Both the position numbers and the translations under genes were made by a program. The notes under the pieces were generated by a model. It was not told the DNA's origin and did not search any database. It saw only the letters and a list, made by a program, of their open reading frames with translations. From Hydrogenophaga sp. (GTDB lineage: Bacteria > Pseudomonadota > Gammaproteobacteria > Burkholderiales > Burkholderiaceae_C): a DNA stretch of 64,000 bases. Positions 55,954 through 64,000 of this stretch are shown here, piece by piece. The stretch is from NCBI GenBank assembly GCA_016790705.1, contig JAEUOT010000063.1, forward strand, positions 1 to 64,000, given 5' to 3'. Each line of letters begins with the position of its first letter. The stretch's first letter is position 1.

Positions 55954-56930
55954 GCACCCGTCGCCTGATCATCTCCACGCTGGCCGTCGCCGCCGCCTCG
56001 TTCGCGGCCCCAGGCCTTTCGCTGGCGCAGTCCGAGAAAACCACCCGCATCGTCGTTCCGTTCGCGGCCGGCGGCCCGATCGACCTGACCGCGCGCATCC
56101 TCGCCGAGGCGGTCAAGCCCACGCTGGGCAACGTGATCGTCGACAACAGGCCCGGTGCCGGCGGCAACATCGGCATGGCCGCCGTGGCCAAGGCCGCGCC
56201 CGACGGGCTCACCCTGGGCATCGCGACCACCGCCTCGCACGGCATCAACCCGTGGCTGTTCAGCAAGCTGCCCTACGACCCGGCCAAGGATTTCGCGCCG
56301 GTCACCCAGATGCTGCGCGTGCCCAATGTGCTGGTGATGAACGCCGAGACCGCACGGCGGCTGAACATCAACGCCCTCGCCGACCTGATCCGCTACGCCA
56401 AGGCCAATCCGGGCAAGCTCAACTACGGCTCGGGCGGCAACGGAAGCGCCGGTCACCTCGCCGGCGAAATGTTCAAGCAGCAGGCCAGTGTGTTCGCCGT
56501 GCACATTCCCTACAACGACGGCAATCCGGCGCAGCTCGGCCTGCTCTCGGGCCAGGTCGACTTCAACTTCGACAACCTCGCCACCGCCTCGGCCAACATC
56601 CAGGCCGGCAAGCTCAAGGCCCTTGCCGTCACCTCGGCGCAGCGCAGCAGCGTGATGCCGGACGTACCGGCGGTGGCCGAAACGCTGCCGGGTTTTGCCG
56701 TCGACACCTGGTGGGGGCTGGTCGCGCCCGCCGGCACCCCGCCCGAGGTGGTGCGTCAGCTCAACAGCGCCTTTGTCGCCGCGCTGGGCTCGCCCGACGT
56801 CAAAGCCCGCTTCGCCAAGCTGATGGCAGAACCCGCACCCGGCGCGCCTGAAGCCTTCGGGCGCTTCATGGCTCAGGAGCGCGCCAAGTACGAGCGCCCG
56901 GTCAAGCTCAGCGGCGCCAAGGTCGACTGA
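55950..56930 (+). CDS. Bug-family tripartite tricarboxylate transporter binding protein
   Basis: A 326-residue periplasmic binding protein starting at GTG 55950, overlapping the reductase stop. A signal peptide (about 1-26, ending SLA-Q) precedes the Bug fold: RIVVPFAAGGPIDLTAR, DNRPGAGGNIG, the LNYGSGGNGSAGHLAGE segment and WWGLVAPAGTP. Burkholderiales hold many of these; the ligand is unknown and no TctA/B transporter genes are near. It ends directly against the SCO gene (56930/56931). Confidence 0.93.
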   Translation: MSTRRLIISTLAVAAASFAAPGLSLAQSEKTTRIVVPFAAGGPIDLTARILAEAVKPTLGNVIVDNRPGAGGNIGMAAVAKAAPDGLTLGIATTASHGINPWLFSKLPYDPAKDFAPVTQMLRVPNVLVMNAETARRLNINALADLIRYAKANPGKLNYGSGGNGSAGHLAGEMFKQQASVFAVHIPYNDGNPAQLGLLSGQVDFNFDNLATASANIQAGKLKALAVTSAQRSSVMPDVPAVAETLPGFAVDTWWGLVAPAGTPPEVVRQLNSAFVAALGSPDVKARFAKLMAEPAPGAPEAFGRFMAQERAKYERPVKLSGAKVD

Positions 56931-57545
56931 TCAGCCGCGGGCCTCGGCCAGCAGTTTCCTGACATCGTCCGCCAGCGCCTGCGCCCCGCTGGCGTAACGG
57001 TGATACAGGCGCACGCGGCCCTGCGTGTCGTACACGTAACTGCCCGCCGAGTGGTCCATGGTGTAGCTGGTCGGCGTCTTGCCGTCGACCCGCTTGTAAT
57101 AGACACGGAAGCGCTTGGCGAGCTCGGGCAACTTGTCGGGCGCCGCATACAGCGCAAGAAAGCTCGGGTCAAAGCTGGCCATGTAGGCCTTCATCACTTC
57201 GGGCGTGTCGCGCTCCGGATCGACACTCACAAACAGGCCCTGCAGCTTGTCCCCGTCCGGTCCGAGCAACTGCTTGGCCTGCGCCAGCTCGCTCAGCGAG
57301 GTCGGGCAGACGTCGGGGCACTGGGTGTAGCCGAAGAAGATCACCACCACCTTGCCCTTGAAGTCGGCCAGGCTGCGCGGCTTCCCGTCGTGGTCGGTCA
57401 AGCTGAAATCGGTCGCGTAGTCGGCGCCGGTGATGTCAATGCCGGAAAACGCGCCGGCACTGGCGGTCTCGGCCGGTTTGTCGGAACAGGCGGCGAGGGT
57501 CATGACCGCGAAGGCGGCGGCCAGCAGGCGGCGACGGGTGTTCAT
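56931..57545 (-). CDS. SCO1/SenC copper chaperone for cytochrome oxidase
   Basis: A 204-residue lipoprotein (lipobox ending Cys20, MTLAAC) with a thioredoxin fold. The copper/thiol motif is CPDVC (Cys76, Cys80) and the third ligand His165 in TMDHSAG. It delivers copper to the CuA centre of subunit II. It lies 4 bases after ctaB at the end of the minus-strand cox cluster. Confidence 0.95.
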   Translation of the reverse strand: MNTRRRLLAAAFAVMTLAACSDKPAETASAGAFSGIDITGADYATDFSLTDHDGKPRSLADFKGKVVVIFFGYTQCPDVCPTSLSELAQAKQLLGPDGDKLQGLFVSVDPERDTPEVMKAYMASFDPSFLALYAAPDKLPELAKRFRVYYKRVDGKTPTSYTMDHSAGSYVYDTQGRVRLYHRYASGAQALADDVRKLLAEARG

Positions 57546-57549
57546 GGGT

Positions 57550-58455
57550 TCAGGGCAGGTAGTGATCGATCAGCATGGCGGCGAACAGCAGCGAGAGGTG
57601 CCACAGCGAAAAGCGGAAGGTCTTGCGTGCCAGTGCATCCGAATAGTTGCGCCACAGCGCCCAGGCGTGGCCGCAGAAGCCCGCACTCAGCGCCAGCGCG
57701 GCCAGCAGGTAGAACCACCCGCTCATGCGCATCACGAAGGGCATGAGGCAGGCGGCGAACAGCACGAAGGTGTAGAGCAGCACCTGCAGCCGGGTGAACT
57801 CCGATCCGTGCGTCACCGGCAGCATCGGCAGGCCGGACTTGCGGTAGTCCTCGACCCGGTAGAGCGCCAGCGCCCAGAAATGCGGCGGCGTCCACAGAAA
57901 AATGATCAGGAACAGGATCAACGCCTCGGGCGACACCACGCCCGTCATCGCGGTCCAGCCCAGCACCGGCGGCATCGCACCCGAGGCGCCGCCGATCACG
58001 ATGTTCTGCGGCGTCAGCGGCTTGAGGATCACGGTGTAGATCACCGCATACCCGACAAAGGTGGCGAAGGTCAGCCACATGGTCAGCGGGTTCACCCAGA
58101 CATACAGAACGGCCGATCCCGCCGCACACAGCACCGCAGAGAAGGTCAGCGTCTGCACGTTGCTCAGTTGCCCCCGCGCGGTCGGCCGCCAGGCGGTGCG
58201 CCGCATCTTGGCGTCGATCTGCTGCTCGACCACGCAGTTGAACGCGGCGGCGGCGCCGGCCACCAGCCAGATGCCCAGACAGGCCAGCGCGGCCGTCTCC
58301 ACCTGTGCCCAGCCTGGCAGACCAGGCACCGCGAGCACCATGCCGATCAATGCGCAGAAGACGATCAGCTGGATCACACGTGGCTTGGTCAGCGCGTTGT
58401 ACTGGCGCCAGACAGACGGCATGACGGGAGCGGAATGGGTGGACGCAGAACTCAT
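57550..58455 (-). CDS. ctaB: Protoheme IX farnesyltransferase
   Basis: Converts heme B to heme O for the oxidase. ATG 58455 gives 301 residues with about nine TM helices; longer upstream frames overlap ctaA. UbiA-type motifs: [13 protein letters not shown], the [19 protein letters not shown] block and [22 protein letters not shown]. Its start overlaps ctaA by 4 bases, so both are translated together. Confidence 0.96.
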   Translation of the reverse strand: MSSASTHSAPVMPSVWRQYNALTKPRVIQLIVFCALIGMVLAVPGLPGWAQVETAALACLGIWLVAGAAAAFNCVVEQQIDAKMRRTAWRPTARGQLSNVQTLTFSAVLCAAGSAVLYVWVNPLTMWLTFATFVGYAVIYTVILKPLTPQNIVIGGASGAMPPVLGWTAMTGVVSPEALILFLIIFLWTPPHFWALALYRVEDYRKSGLPMLPVTHGSEFTRLQVLLYTFVLFAACLMPFVMRMSGWFYLLAALALSAGFCGHAWALWRNYSDALARKTFRFSLWHLSLLFAAMLIDHYLP

Positions 58456-59606
58456 GAGGTCAGGCGGGATACATTGAATTTGGAGGCACTCACGGTGTCG
58501 TCTGCGGTGCGGGTGCCGACCAGCACACCGGTCAGCGCGACCACCAGCCCGGCGGCCCCGCCGGTGTGACCCACGGCGGCCAGCAACGGCCAGTCGAGCA
58601 CCACATTGCTCATGCCGGTGGCGAACTGCCACCACAGCAGGGCCAGCAGCCATCGCGCATGGGGACGCGTCGCAGGCGCGGACCACAGACGCCACGACAG
58701 CCAGCCCAGGGCCAGCAACACGACATAGGCCATCAGGCGGTGCACATAGTGGATGCCGGTCAGCGCCGCAAAGCTCACGGGCTGCCCGTGTTCGTTCATG
58801 CCCAGCGCGCGCCAGAGCGTGAAGCCTTCGCGCAGATCCATCGGCGGCCACCACCCGCCCTGGCAGGTCGGGAAGGTCTCGCACGCCAGCACGGCGTAAT
58901 TCGTGCTGACCCAGCCGCCCAGTGCGATCTGCACCCACAGCAGCAGGTACACCAGCACGATCGCGCGCCGCGTCGTCGGATGCAGCGGCAAGCGTCCGCC
59001 GCCGCCCGGCATCGACAGGCCACTGGCGACCGACTGCGCACGCAGCAGAGCCAGCAGCACCAGACCGCCGAGCAGGTGCAGGGTCACGATCGCCGGGAAC
59101 AGCTTCATCGTCACCGTCAACGCGCCAAACGCGCCCTGCAGGCAGACCCAGACCAGGGTCAGCCAGGCCCACAGCGGCGACCGGTTCAGCTCTGAACGGG
59201 CACGGGTGGTGGCAAACGCCAGCACGATGATCAGCACGCCCACCGCCGTCGCCAGGTAGCGGTGGATCATTTCGATCCAGGCCTTGGTCACGGTCACCGG
59301 ACCGGTCGGCATGGCCTGCTGCGCTGCAGAGATTGACGCATGCGCGCCGACCGGGCTGGCGCTGCCGTAGCAGCCCGGCCAGTCCGGGCAGCCCAGCCCC
59401 GAATCGGTCAGGCGCGTGAAGGCGCCGAAAAGCACCAGATCAAAGGTCAGGAACAGGGTCAGCAGGGTCAGCGCATGCAGGCGCCGGGCGCTGTTGCTCC
59501 CCCGATGGCGCAACCAGACCCAGGCCAGTGGGCCCAGAGCCACCACGGCCCCCGTGATCATCACGCGGACCGCCGGTGAGAGGTCGTACAGCGCGGACGC
59601 GTTCAT
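58452..59606 (-). CDS. ctaA: Heme A synthase (COX15/CtaA)
   Basis: Oxidises heme O to heme A. The 384-residue membrane protein has eight TM helices, the first extracellular loop [14 protein letters not shown] with two Cys, the [12 protein letters not shown]is pair and [10 protein letters not shown] with a second Cys pair, plus HYVHRLMAY. It is upstream of ctaB with a 4-base overlap and follows the SCO-like gene by 9 bases. Confidence 0.95.
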   Translation of the reverse strand: MNASALYDLSPAVRVMITGAVVALGPLAWVWLRHRGSNSARRLHALTLLTLFLTFDLVLFGAFTRLTDSGLGCPDWPGCYGSASPVGAHASISAAQQAMPTGPVTVTKAWIEMIHRYLATAVGVLIIVLAFATTRARSELNRSPLWAWLTLVWVCLQGAFGALTVTMKLFPAIVTLHLLGGLVLLALLRAQSVASGLSMPGGGGRLPLHPTTRRAIVLVYLLLWVQIALGGWVSTNYAVLACETFPTCQGGWWPPMDLREGFTLWRALGMNEHGQPVSFAALTGIHYVHRLMAYVVLLALGWLSWRLWSAPATRPHARWLLALLWWQFATGMSNVVLDWPLLAAVGHTGGAAGLVVALTGVLVGTRTADDTVSASKFNVSRLTS

Positions 59607-59615
59607 GCCTTCGCC

Positions 59616-60302
59616 TCAGCCGCCTGCGGCCCTCGCCGGGCGGCCAGGCTGATCCCACGAGGACGACGCGCGCATCAACCGCTCCAGATCGCTCTTGACC
59701 CGCCGAGGATCGGCATCGACAGGAAACCGCATCATCCAGTTGCCCATCGGGTCCACCACGTACAGATGCTCCTCCAGCGTGTGCCCCGCCGCCGGTTGCA
59801 ACCAGCCCGCAAGCGCCGCGGCATCGACGTGCAGCACGGTCGCTGCCGCGGTCGCCTGGCGCAGCGGCTCGGCCAGTTCGGTGGCACCGGTGCGCAACCA
59901 CACCCAGTCCATCCGGTCCTTCTCCTTGCCGAGGGTCTCGCGCAACTGGCGCTGCAGGTACAGGCGCTTCTGGCAGGCCGCGTCGCAGGCCGAGTCGGCG
60001 ACGCTGACGAACAGCCACTGGTCCCTGAGCGTCGGGAGCGCCACCGCCTTGCCGGCGACATCGGTGCCGACGATGTCGGGCAGCGGGCGCTGCGGATCGA
60101 TCAGTTCGCCATAGTTGCGACGCCCGTCCGGCCGGATCACGTAATAGGTGAAATAGGAGGCGATCACCGGCGAGGCACAGACCAGCAGCAGCAACAGCAT
60201 CTTCCAGCGTCCGGCCCGCGTCAGCGCGGCGGTGTCGGAAGCGTCGACCCGGGGCAGACTGTGCACCGTCAGGGTCAGGGGTTCATCGGGAATCTTGGCC
60301 AT
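59616..60302 (-). CDS. Membrane-anchored thioredoxin-fold (SCO-like) oxidase assembly protein
   Basis: A 228-residue protein from ATG 60302 (MAKIPDEP); an ATG two codons upstream at 60308 is possible. One TM anchor (about 34-54), then a domain with SVADSACDAACQKRL, a CxxxC (Cys106, Cys110) as in SCO proteins, and EEHLYVVDPMGNWMMRF. A thioredoxin-like fold is likely, but similarity to SCO1 is weak, and the third His ligand is uncertain. Conserved position between surF1 and ctaA supports a role in oxidase assembly. It overlaps surF1 by 20 bases. Confidence 0.8.
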   Translation of the reverse strand: MAKIPDEPLTLTVHSLPRVDASDTAALTRAGRWKMLLLLLVCASPVIASYFTYYVIRPDGRRNYGELIDPQRPLPDIVGTDVAGKAVALPTLRDQWLFVSVADSACDAACQKRLYLQRQLRETLGKEKDRMDWVWLRTGATELAEPLRQATAAATVLHVDAAALAGWLQPAAGHTLEEHLYVVDPMGNWMMRFPVDADPRRVKSDLERLMRASSSWDQPGRPARAAGG

Positions 60303-61020
60303 GGGCAATGCGTCGGCGACGCGGGCAAATCAATTGAAACCAGACATACAGACCCGCCGCCAGCGCGCTCATCGCGAACCACTGCGCGGCGTAGCCCAGG
60401 TGTTTGGGGACATCGGCCTCGAACCGGGGCCATTCGCGCAGCAAACCCTCCGGCGAGGGTCCGGTCTGCAGCACGGACAGGGGCATCAGCGTCAACCCGA
60501 CTTCACGGGCGAACGCCTCGACGTCGAGATTCTGCCGGATGCGTCCTGTCTCGCCGGCGCCCAGCTCAAGCAACCGACTGGGCGCAGGGGCCAGCCGCCC
60601 GGAAACCTCCACCACACCGGCGGGCGCGTCCACATCCGGCACCCGGTTGCGATCCACGAAGTCCCTCGGAACCCAGCCCCTCTGCACCAGCACCGCCTGC
60701 GCCGCGCCCTGCAACTGCAGTGGCGTGACCAGGATGAAACCGCTGCGCCCGGCCATCGGCCGATTGTCGAGAAAGACACTGGCCGAATACAGCCAGGTGC
60801 CCCGCAAGGTGACCGCGCGGTGCAGCAGGGTGTCGCTGCCCCCGCCGGAGACGACTTGTGCGGTCGACAGCGCCGGCTGCGCCATACGCTGCTCGATCTG
60901 CGACTGCAGTTGCCGCTTCTGGTCGGCCCGCCCGAGCTGCCACAGCCCCAGAGACGCGGTCACGCTCACCGTCACCACAGTCGCTGCGGTCACCAACCAG
61001 AAACGGGCACGCACTGACAT
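60283..61020 (-). CDS. SURF1-family cytochrome oxidase assembly protein
   Basis: A 245-residue protein from ATG 61020 (MSVRARFW). The two TM helices (about 6-25 and 213-233) flank a large periplasmic loop. Signature segments are LGLWQLGRADQKR, LDNRPMAGRSGFILVTPL, VLVQRGWVPRD and HLGYAAQWFAM. It aids insertion of heme A into subunit I. Confidence 0.93.
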   Translation of the reverse strand: MSVRARFWLVTAATVVTVSVTASLGLWQLGRADQKRQLQSQIEQRMAQPALSTAQVVSGGGSDTLLHRAVTLRGTWLYSASVFLDNRPMAGRSGFILVTPLQLQGAAQAVLVQRGWVPRDFVDRNRVPDVDAPAGVVEVSGRLAPAPSRLLELGAGETGRIRQNLDVEAFAREVGLTLMPLSVLQTGPSPEGLLREWPRFEADVPKHLGYAAQWFAMSALAAGLYVWFQLICPRRRRIAHGQDSR

Positions 61021-61085
61021 CAGGAGCAACGGATCAAGGAGAAAACCGGAGATGGGACAACGTAGGGCCGCCGGATAATGAGGGC

Positions 61086-61337
61086 ATGAACTATCTTGTG
61101 ATTGTGGCCTTTGTGGCCATCCTTGGCAGCCTGGCCGCTGCGCTGGTGTTCATGCTGCGTGGCGGCAGCGATGTTTCGCCGGAGGATGACGCCACCGATG
61201 ACACGCCACGCAAGAGCCCGATGGCCCGTGCGCTGGCCTTTCGCGTTGGCTTCTCCATCCTGCTCTTTGTCCTGGTGCTGCTGGGCTACAAGCTCGGCTG
61301 GATCCATCCGACCGGTCTGCCGGTGCAGACAGGCTGA
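61086..61337 (+). CDS. DUF2909 twin-transmembrane protein
   Basis: An 83-residue protein from ATG 61086 with two TM helices (about 3-23 and 53-73) joined by an acidic loop (DVSPEDDATDD). The ending RALAFRVGFSILLFVLVLLGYKLGWI matches DUF2909, which sits in cytochrome oxidase clusters of beta- and gammaproteobacteria. It is the one gene here on the opposite strand. Function unknown. Confidence 0.85.
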   Translation: MNYLVIVAFVAILGSLAAALVFMLRGGSDVSPEDDATDDTPRKSPMARALAFRVGFSILLFVLVLLGYKLGWIHPTGLPVQTG

Positions 61338-61360
61338 GGCCGGTCGCGCAAAGCGGGAGA

Positions 61361-61385
61361 AAAAACGGCGCCTGAGGCGCCGTTT
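61361..61385 (-). terminator. Intrinsic terminator of the cox operon
   Basis: AAACGGCGCC, loop TGA, GGCGCCGTTT. On the minus strand the stem is followed by a run of Ts (the A-run at 61359-61365), about 25 bases after the ctaE stop. Read from the plus side the T-run is short (TTT), so termination there would be weaker. Confidence 0.8.
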
Positions 61386-61409
61386 GCATTGCGGAAGATC
61401 CGAAGCCAC

Positions 61410-62291
61410 TCAGGTCCAGTACACCAGGATGTACAGGCCCAGCCAGACCACGTCGACGAAGTGCCAGTACCAGGCAGCGCCTTCGAATCCGAAATGCCGC
61501 TTCGCCGAAAAATGGCCCTTCTGCAGGCGCAGCGTGATGAACAGCAGCATCAGCATGCCGACGAACACGTGAAAACCGTGGAAACCGGTCAGCATGAAGA
61601 AGGTGGAGCCGTAGATGCCGGACGAGAGCTTCAGGTTCATCTCGCTGTAGGCGTGCGAATACTCGTAGCCCTGGACGAACAGGAACACCAGACCGAGGAT
61701 CACGGTGGTCCACATGAAGGCGATGGTCTTGCCGCGGTTGCCGGCCTGCAGCGCGTGGTGCGCAATGGTCAGGGTCACGCCCGAGGTCAGCAGCAGCGCG
61801 GTGTTGATGGTCGGCAGCCAGAACGGGCCCATGGTCTGGAAGGGCTCGACGATGCCTGCGGGCGAACCGGTCGCCCCGACCTGCTTGCTCGGCCAGACCG
61901 CGCTGAAGTCCGGCCAGATCAGCGCGTTGTCGACGCTGCCCAGCGCGGGGATCGCGTGGCTTCGTGCCCACCAGAGGGCGCTGAAGAAGGCGCCGAAGAA
62001 CATCACTTCCGAGAAGATGAACCAGCTCATGCTCCAGCGGAAGGACAGGTCGATCTTGCGCCCGTACTGCCCGCCTTCACTCTCCGCGATGGACTCGCTG
62101 AACCACTGGAACAGGACCACCAGCCAGAACGCCAGGCCGAACGCCAGCGAATACTTGCCCCACCCGGCGCCGTTGACCCATTGCCCCGCGCCGAGGATCA
62201 CGAAGAACAGTCCGATGGCGGCCATCACCGGGTGCCGGGACGGTCCTGGAACGAAGTAATACGGCGTGCTGCCGTGCGATGCTGATGACAT
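61410..62291 (-). CDS. ctaE: Cytochrome c oxidase subunit III
   Basis: A 293-residue subunit III from ATG 62291 (MSSASHGSTPYYFVPG); a GTG two codons upstream is possible. Seven TM helices; conserved WFIFSEVMFFGAFFSALWW, the FHGFHVFVG pair and the end YWHFVDVVWLGLYILVYW. It ends the ctaD-(small)-ctaG-DUF2970-ctaE run. Confidence 0.96.
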   Translation of the reverse strand: MSSASHGSTPYYFVPGPSRHPVMAAIGLFFVILGAGQWVNGAGWGKYSLAFGLAFWLVVLFQWFSESIAESEGGQYGRKIDLSFRWSMSWFIFSEVMFFGAFFSALWWARSHAIPALGSVDNALIWPDFSAVWPSKQVGATGSPAGIVEPFQTMGPFWLPTINTALLLTSGVTLTIAHHALQAGNRGKTIAFMWTTVILGLVFLFVQGYEYSHAYSEMNLKLSSGIYGSTFFMLTGFHGFHVFVGMLMLLFITLRLQKGHFSAKRHFGFEGAAWYWHFVDVVWLGLYILVYWT

Positions 62292-62352
62292 GCTCACTCC
62301 TCGAAGCTTTCTCTGACGGAAACGGAAACGGTGAAGAACTGGGCGGCCGACA

Positions 62353-62565
62353 TCATCCGGCCACCCAGTGAACGATCAGGATCAGACCCAGCACGAACAG
62401 CAGCGCCATCACCACCCCTGCGACCAGCAGGTGGATCGGGTTCAGGCGGGCAATGTCCTGCTGGTAGTCGGCATTTCGCCGCACCCCGAGGAATCCCCAG
62501 AGCACGGCTTTGACGGTGGCGGGCAGCGAGCCCTTGCGGCGATGTGCCGGCATCTGCGCACTCAC
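62353..62565 (-). CDS. DUF2970 small membrane protein
   Basis: A 70-residue protein. The GTG at 62565 overlaps the ctaG stop (GTGA), a typical coupling, and is preferred to ATG 62553. Features match DUF2970: AVLWGFLGVRRNADYQQDI, LNPIHLLVAG and one TM helix to the end. It is regularly found between ctaG and ctaE in Burkholderiales. Role unknown. Confidence 0.85.
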   Translation of the reverse strand: MSAQMPAHRRKGSLPATVKAVLWGFLGVRRNADYQQDIARLNPIHLLVAGVVMALLFVLGLILIVHWVAG

Positions 62566-63164
62566 ACGGGACCTCCGCTCTTGGGCTCGACGACCTGGCG
62601 GGCGACCTCCTGCGGCGCACCGGGCACCTTGCCGCCGACCTCGAAGAAGGTATAGGACAAGGTGATGGTGGTCACGCTCTTGGGCAGCTTGGGGTCGATC
62701 ACGAACACCACGGGCCACTCCCGCTTTTCCCCCGGAGCCAGCGTGTACTGGTTGAAGCAGAAACACTCGAGCTTGTTGAAATGGGGCGCGGCCTGCGATG
62801 GTGCGTAGCTCGGAATCGCCTGTGCCGACATGACGCGGTTCTGGACGTTCTGGAACTGGTACTGGACCGTCGTGAGCTCGCCAGGGTGAACCTGCAGCGA
62901 GCGCACGGCCGGGCTGAAACGCCAGGGTCCGCGTGCATTGGCATCGAATTCGACGGTGATGGTGCGCGAGTAGTCGACCTGGGTATTGAGCGTGCGGGGT
63001 TTGGCGCCAGGAACCTCCTGTTCGCTCAACGCCAGCACATTGATGCCGGTGGCCTCACAGATGGCTTTGTACAGCGGCACCAGCGCATAACCGAAGGCGA
63101 ACATGCCCAGCGCGATCACGCCGAGCTTGCCGACCATCTTCAGGTTTTCATGCCGCAGACCCAT
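62562..63164 (-). CDS. ctaG: Cytochrome c oxidase assembly protein CtaG (Cox11)
   Basis: A 200-residue protein with one TM (about 11-32), then a periplasmic Cox11 domain. Copper-binding ECFCFNQ (Cys134, Cys136) and the second site Cys36 (YKAICEATG) are present. It inserts the CuB copper into subunit I. It is followed by the GTGA-coupled DUF2970 gene. Confidence 0.96.
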   Translation of the reverse strand: MGLRHENLKMVGKLGVIALGMFAFGYALVPLYKAICEATGINVLALSEQEVPGAKPRTLNTQVDYSRTITVEFDANARGPWRFSPAVRSLQVHPGELTTVQYQFQNVQNRVMSAQAIPSYAPSQAAPHFNKLECFCFNQYTLAPGEKREWPVVFVIDPKLPKSVTTITLSYTFFEVGGKVPGAPQEVARQVVEPKSGGPV

Positions 63165-63183
63165 GGCGCTGGTTCTCGCTGCC

Positions 63184-63297
63184 TCAACCCCCGAGCAGGG
63201 CGATCTTGCCGATGAATCCGACGAAGAACACCAGCCCCACCGAGGCCAGGATCAGTGCCAGCCGCAGGTTGCGCCGCTTCTGCTCGTTCGAGACCAT
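63184..63297 (-). CDS. Cytochrome oxidase small assembly protein
   Basis: A 37-residue peptide from ATG 63297 with a short basic N terminus (MVSNEQKRRNLR) and one TM helix (LALILASVGLVFFVGFIGK). It overlaps the ctaD stop by one base (TGATG). Tiny proteins of this form occur at this position in Burkholderiales. Confidence 0.82.
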   Translation of the reverse strand: MVSNEQKRRNLRLALILASVGLVFFVGFIGKIALLGG

Positions 63298-64000
63298 CAG
63301 CCGATCACCTTGGTGGCCGTCGCATCCAGCTTGGGCGGGTTCTCGAATGTGTGGAACGGAGCCGGCGAAGGCACTTCCCACTCCAGGCCTTCAGCGCCTT
63401 CCCAGGGTTTCTGCACCGCCTTTGCGCCCTTGCCACGCAAGGTCGGCAGCACCACGAAGAAGAAGAAATACACCTGTGCCAGGCCGAACGCAAACCCGCC
63501 CACGGAGGCAATCGCGTTGAAATCGGCGAACTGCATCGGGTAGTCCGCGTAGCGGCGCGGCATGCCTGCGAGGCCCAGGAAGTGCATCGGGAAGAACGTG
63601 ACGTTGAAGGAGATCATCGACCACCAGAAGTGCAGCTTGCCGCGACCTTCGCTGTACATCACCCCGGTCCACTTCGGGCACCAGTAGTAGAAGCCGGAGA
63701 ACATCGCGAACAGAGAGCCGGCCACCAGCACGTAGTGGAAGTGGGCCACCACGTAATAGGTGTCCTGGAAGTTGATGTCGATGGGTGCCATCGACAGCAT
63801 CAGGCCGGTGAAACCGCCCATGGTGAACACGAAGATGAAACCGACGGACCAGAGCATGGGCACTTCGAAGGTCATCGAACCCTTCCACATGGTCGCGACC
63901 CAGTTGAAGATCTTCACGCCCGTGGGCACGGCGATCAGCATGGTCGAATACATGAAGAACAACTGGCCGGTCACCGGCATGCCGGTGGTGAACATGTGGT
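63297..64000 (-). CDS. ctaD: Cytochrome c oxidase subunit I, 5' part beyond window
   Basis: The C-terminal 234 or so residues of the aa3 oxidase subunit I; the frame is open to base 64000. Visible are the end of the HHMFTTG motif, GVKIFNWVATMW, YYVVAHFHYVL (with the heme a and a3 His ligands), and MHFLGLAGMPRRYADYP. The first 300 or so residues lie to the right of the window. It heads the run of ctaG, DUF2970 and ctaE. Confidence 0.96.
   Translation of the reverse strand, partial: HMFTTGMPVTGQLFFMYSTMLIAVPTGVKIFNWVATMWKGSMTFEVPMLWSVGFIFVFTMGGFTGLMLSMAPIDINFQDTYYVVAHFHYVLVAGSLFAMFSGFYYWCPKWTGVMYSEGRGKLHFWWSMISFNVTFFPMHFLGLAGMPRRYADYPMQFADFNAIASVGGFAFGLAQVYFFFFVVLPTLRGKGAKAVQKPWEGAEGLEWEVPSPAPFHTFENPPKLDATATKVIG

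Overview
The window is a GC-rich chromosomal segment of a betaproteobacterium of the order Burkholderiales, most likely a Comamonadaceae/Sphaerotilus-type lineage. I infer this from gene order (rph-rdgB-hemW next to a kinase/phosphatase pair and yicC-gmk-rpoZ; rhodanese-grxC-secB-gpsA; the ctaD...ctaG-DUF2970-ctaE...surF1-ctaA-ctaB-SCO cluster) and from a REP-like repeat of the CCCCCTTGAGGGGG type. It is almost all coding, and no stretch over 300 bases lacks a gene. No integrase, transposase, prophage block or CRISPR array was seen.

Layout. 1-3.3 kb: end of a urease operon (ureC partial, ureE, ureF, ureG), then tRNA-Ser(UGA). 3.5-7.7 kb: a three-gene signalling operon (kinase-like protein lacking the phosphoacceptor His, single-domain response regulator, large multi-PAS membrane kinase). 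7.7-14.1 kb: hemW, rdgB, rph, PP2C phosphatase and Ser/Thr kinase on the minus strand, facing yicC-gmk-rpoZ. 14.2-18.9 kb: NAD (nadC-nadA) and pantothenate (panB, panC) synthesis. 18.9-24.4 kb: gpsA-secB-grxC-rhodanese, then gpmA, ctpA and a MoeB/ThiF enzyme. 24.4-28.6 kb: a secreted nuclease, a YitT protein, an unknown, a pyrophosphate-type phosphofructokinase and a histone-deacetylase-family amidohydrolase. 28.6-33.9 kb: a divergent envelope redox/metal locus (ferritin-like protein, cytochrome c, DUF3455; DUF3034, truncated globin, cupredoxin) ending in an ECF sigma factor and its anti-sigma factor. Two matching ECF-type promoters lie back to back in the divergent gap. 33.9-38.0 kb: queF, a 2OG oxygenase, yaaA, a CsgG-like lipoprotein and truC.

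The standout is a complete diversity-generating retroelement (DGR) at about 38.1-43.3 kb. It has a template repeat (38133-38260), a DGR-class reverse transcriptase, an Avd-like accessory protein, and a variable repeat (39913-40040) forming the last codons of a 1142-residue target. The two repeats differ at 17 of 128 positions, and all 17 are adenines in the template's coding strand. The target joins an N-terminal KAP-type P-loop NTPase to a C-terminal formylglycine-generating-enzyme-like (C-type-lectin fold) domain, so mutagenesis retunes the ligand face of an intracellular NTPase. I infer a sensing or defence role; it is not shown.

43.4-64 kb: a rubrerythrin/Fe-S oxidoreductase/DUF3501 module, valS, a degenerate 2-hydroxyacid dehydrogenase, a TusA-like protein, a Nudix hydrolase, cysM, tRNA-Leu(CAA), a lambda-R-like muramidase, a Ca2+/cation antiporter, an SDR epimerase, a ferredoxin-reductase, a Bug-type binding protein, and finally the aa3 cytochrome c oxidase structural and assembly genes, with ctaD running off the right edge.
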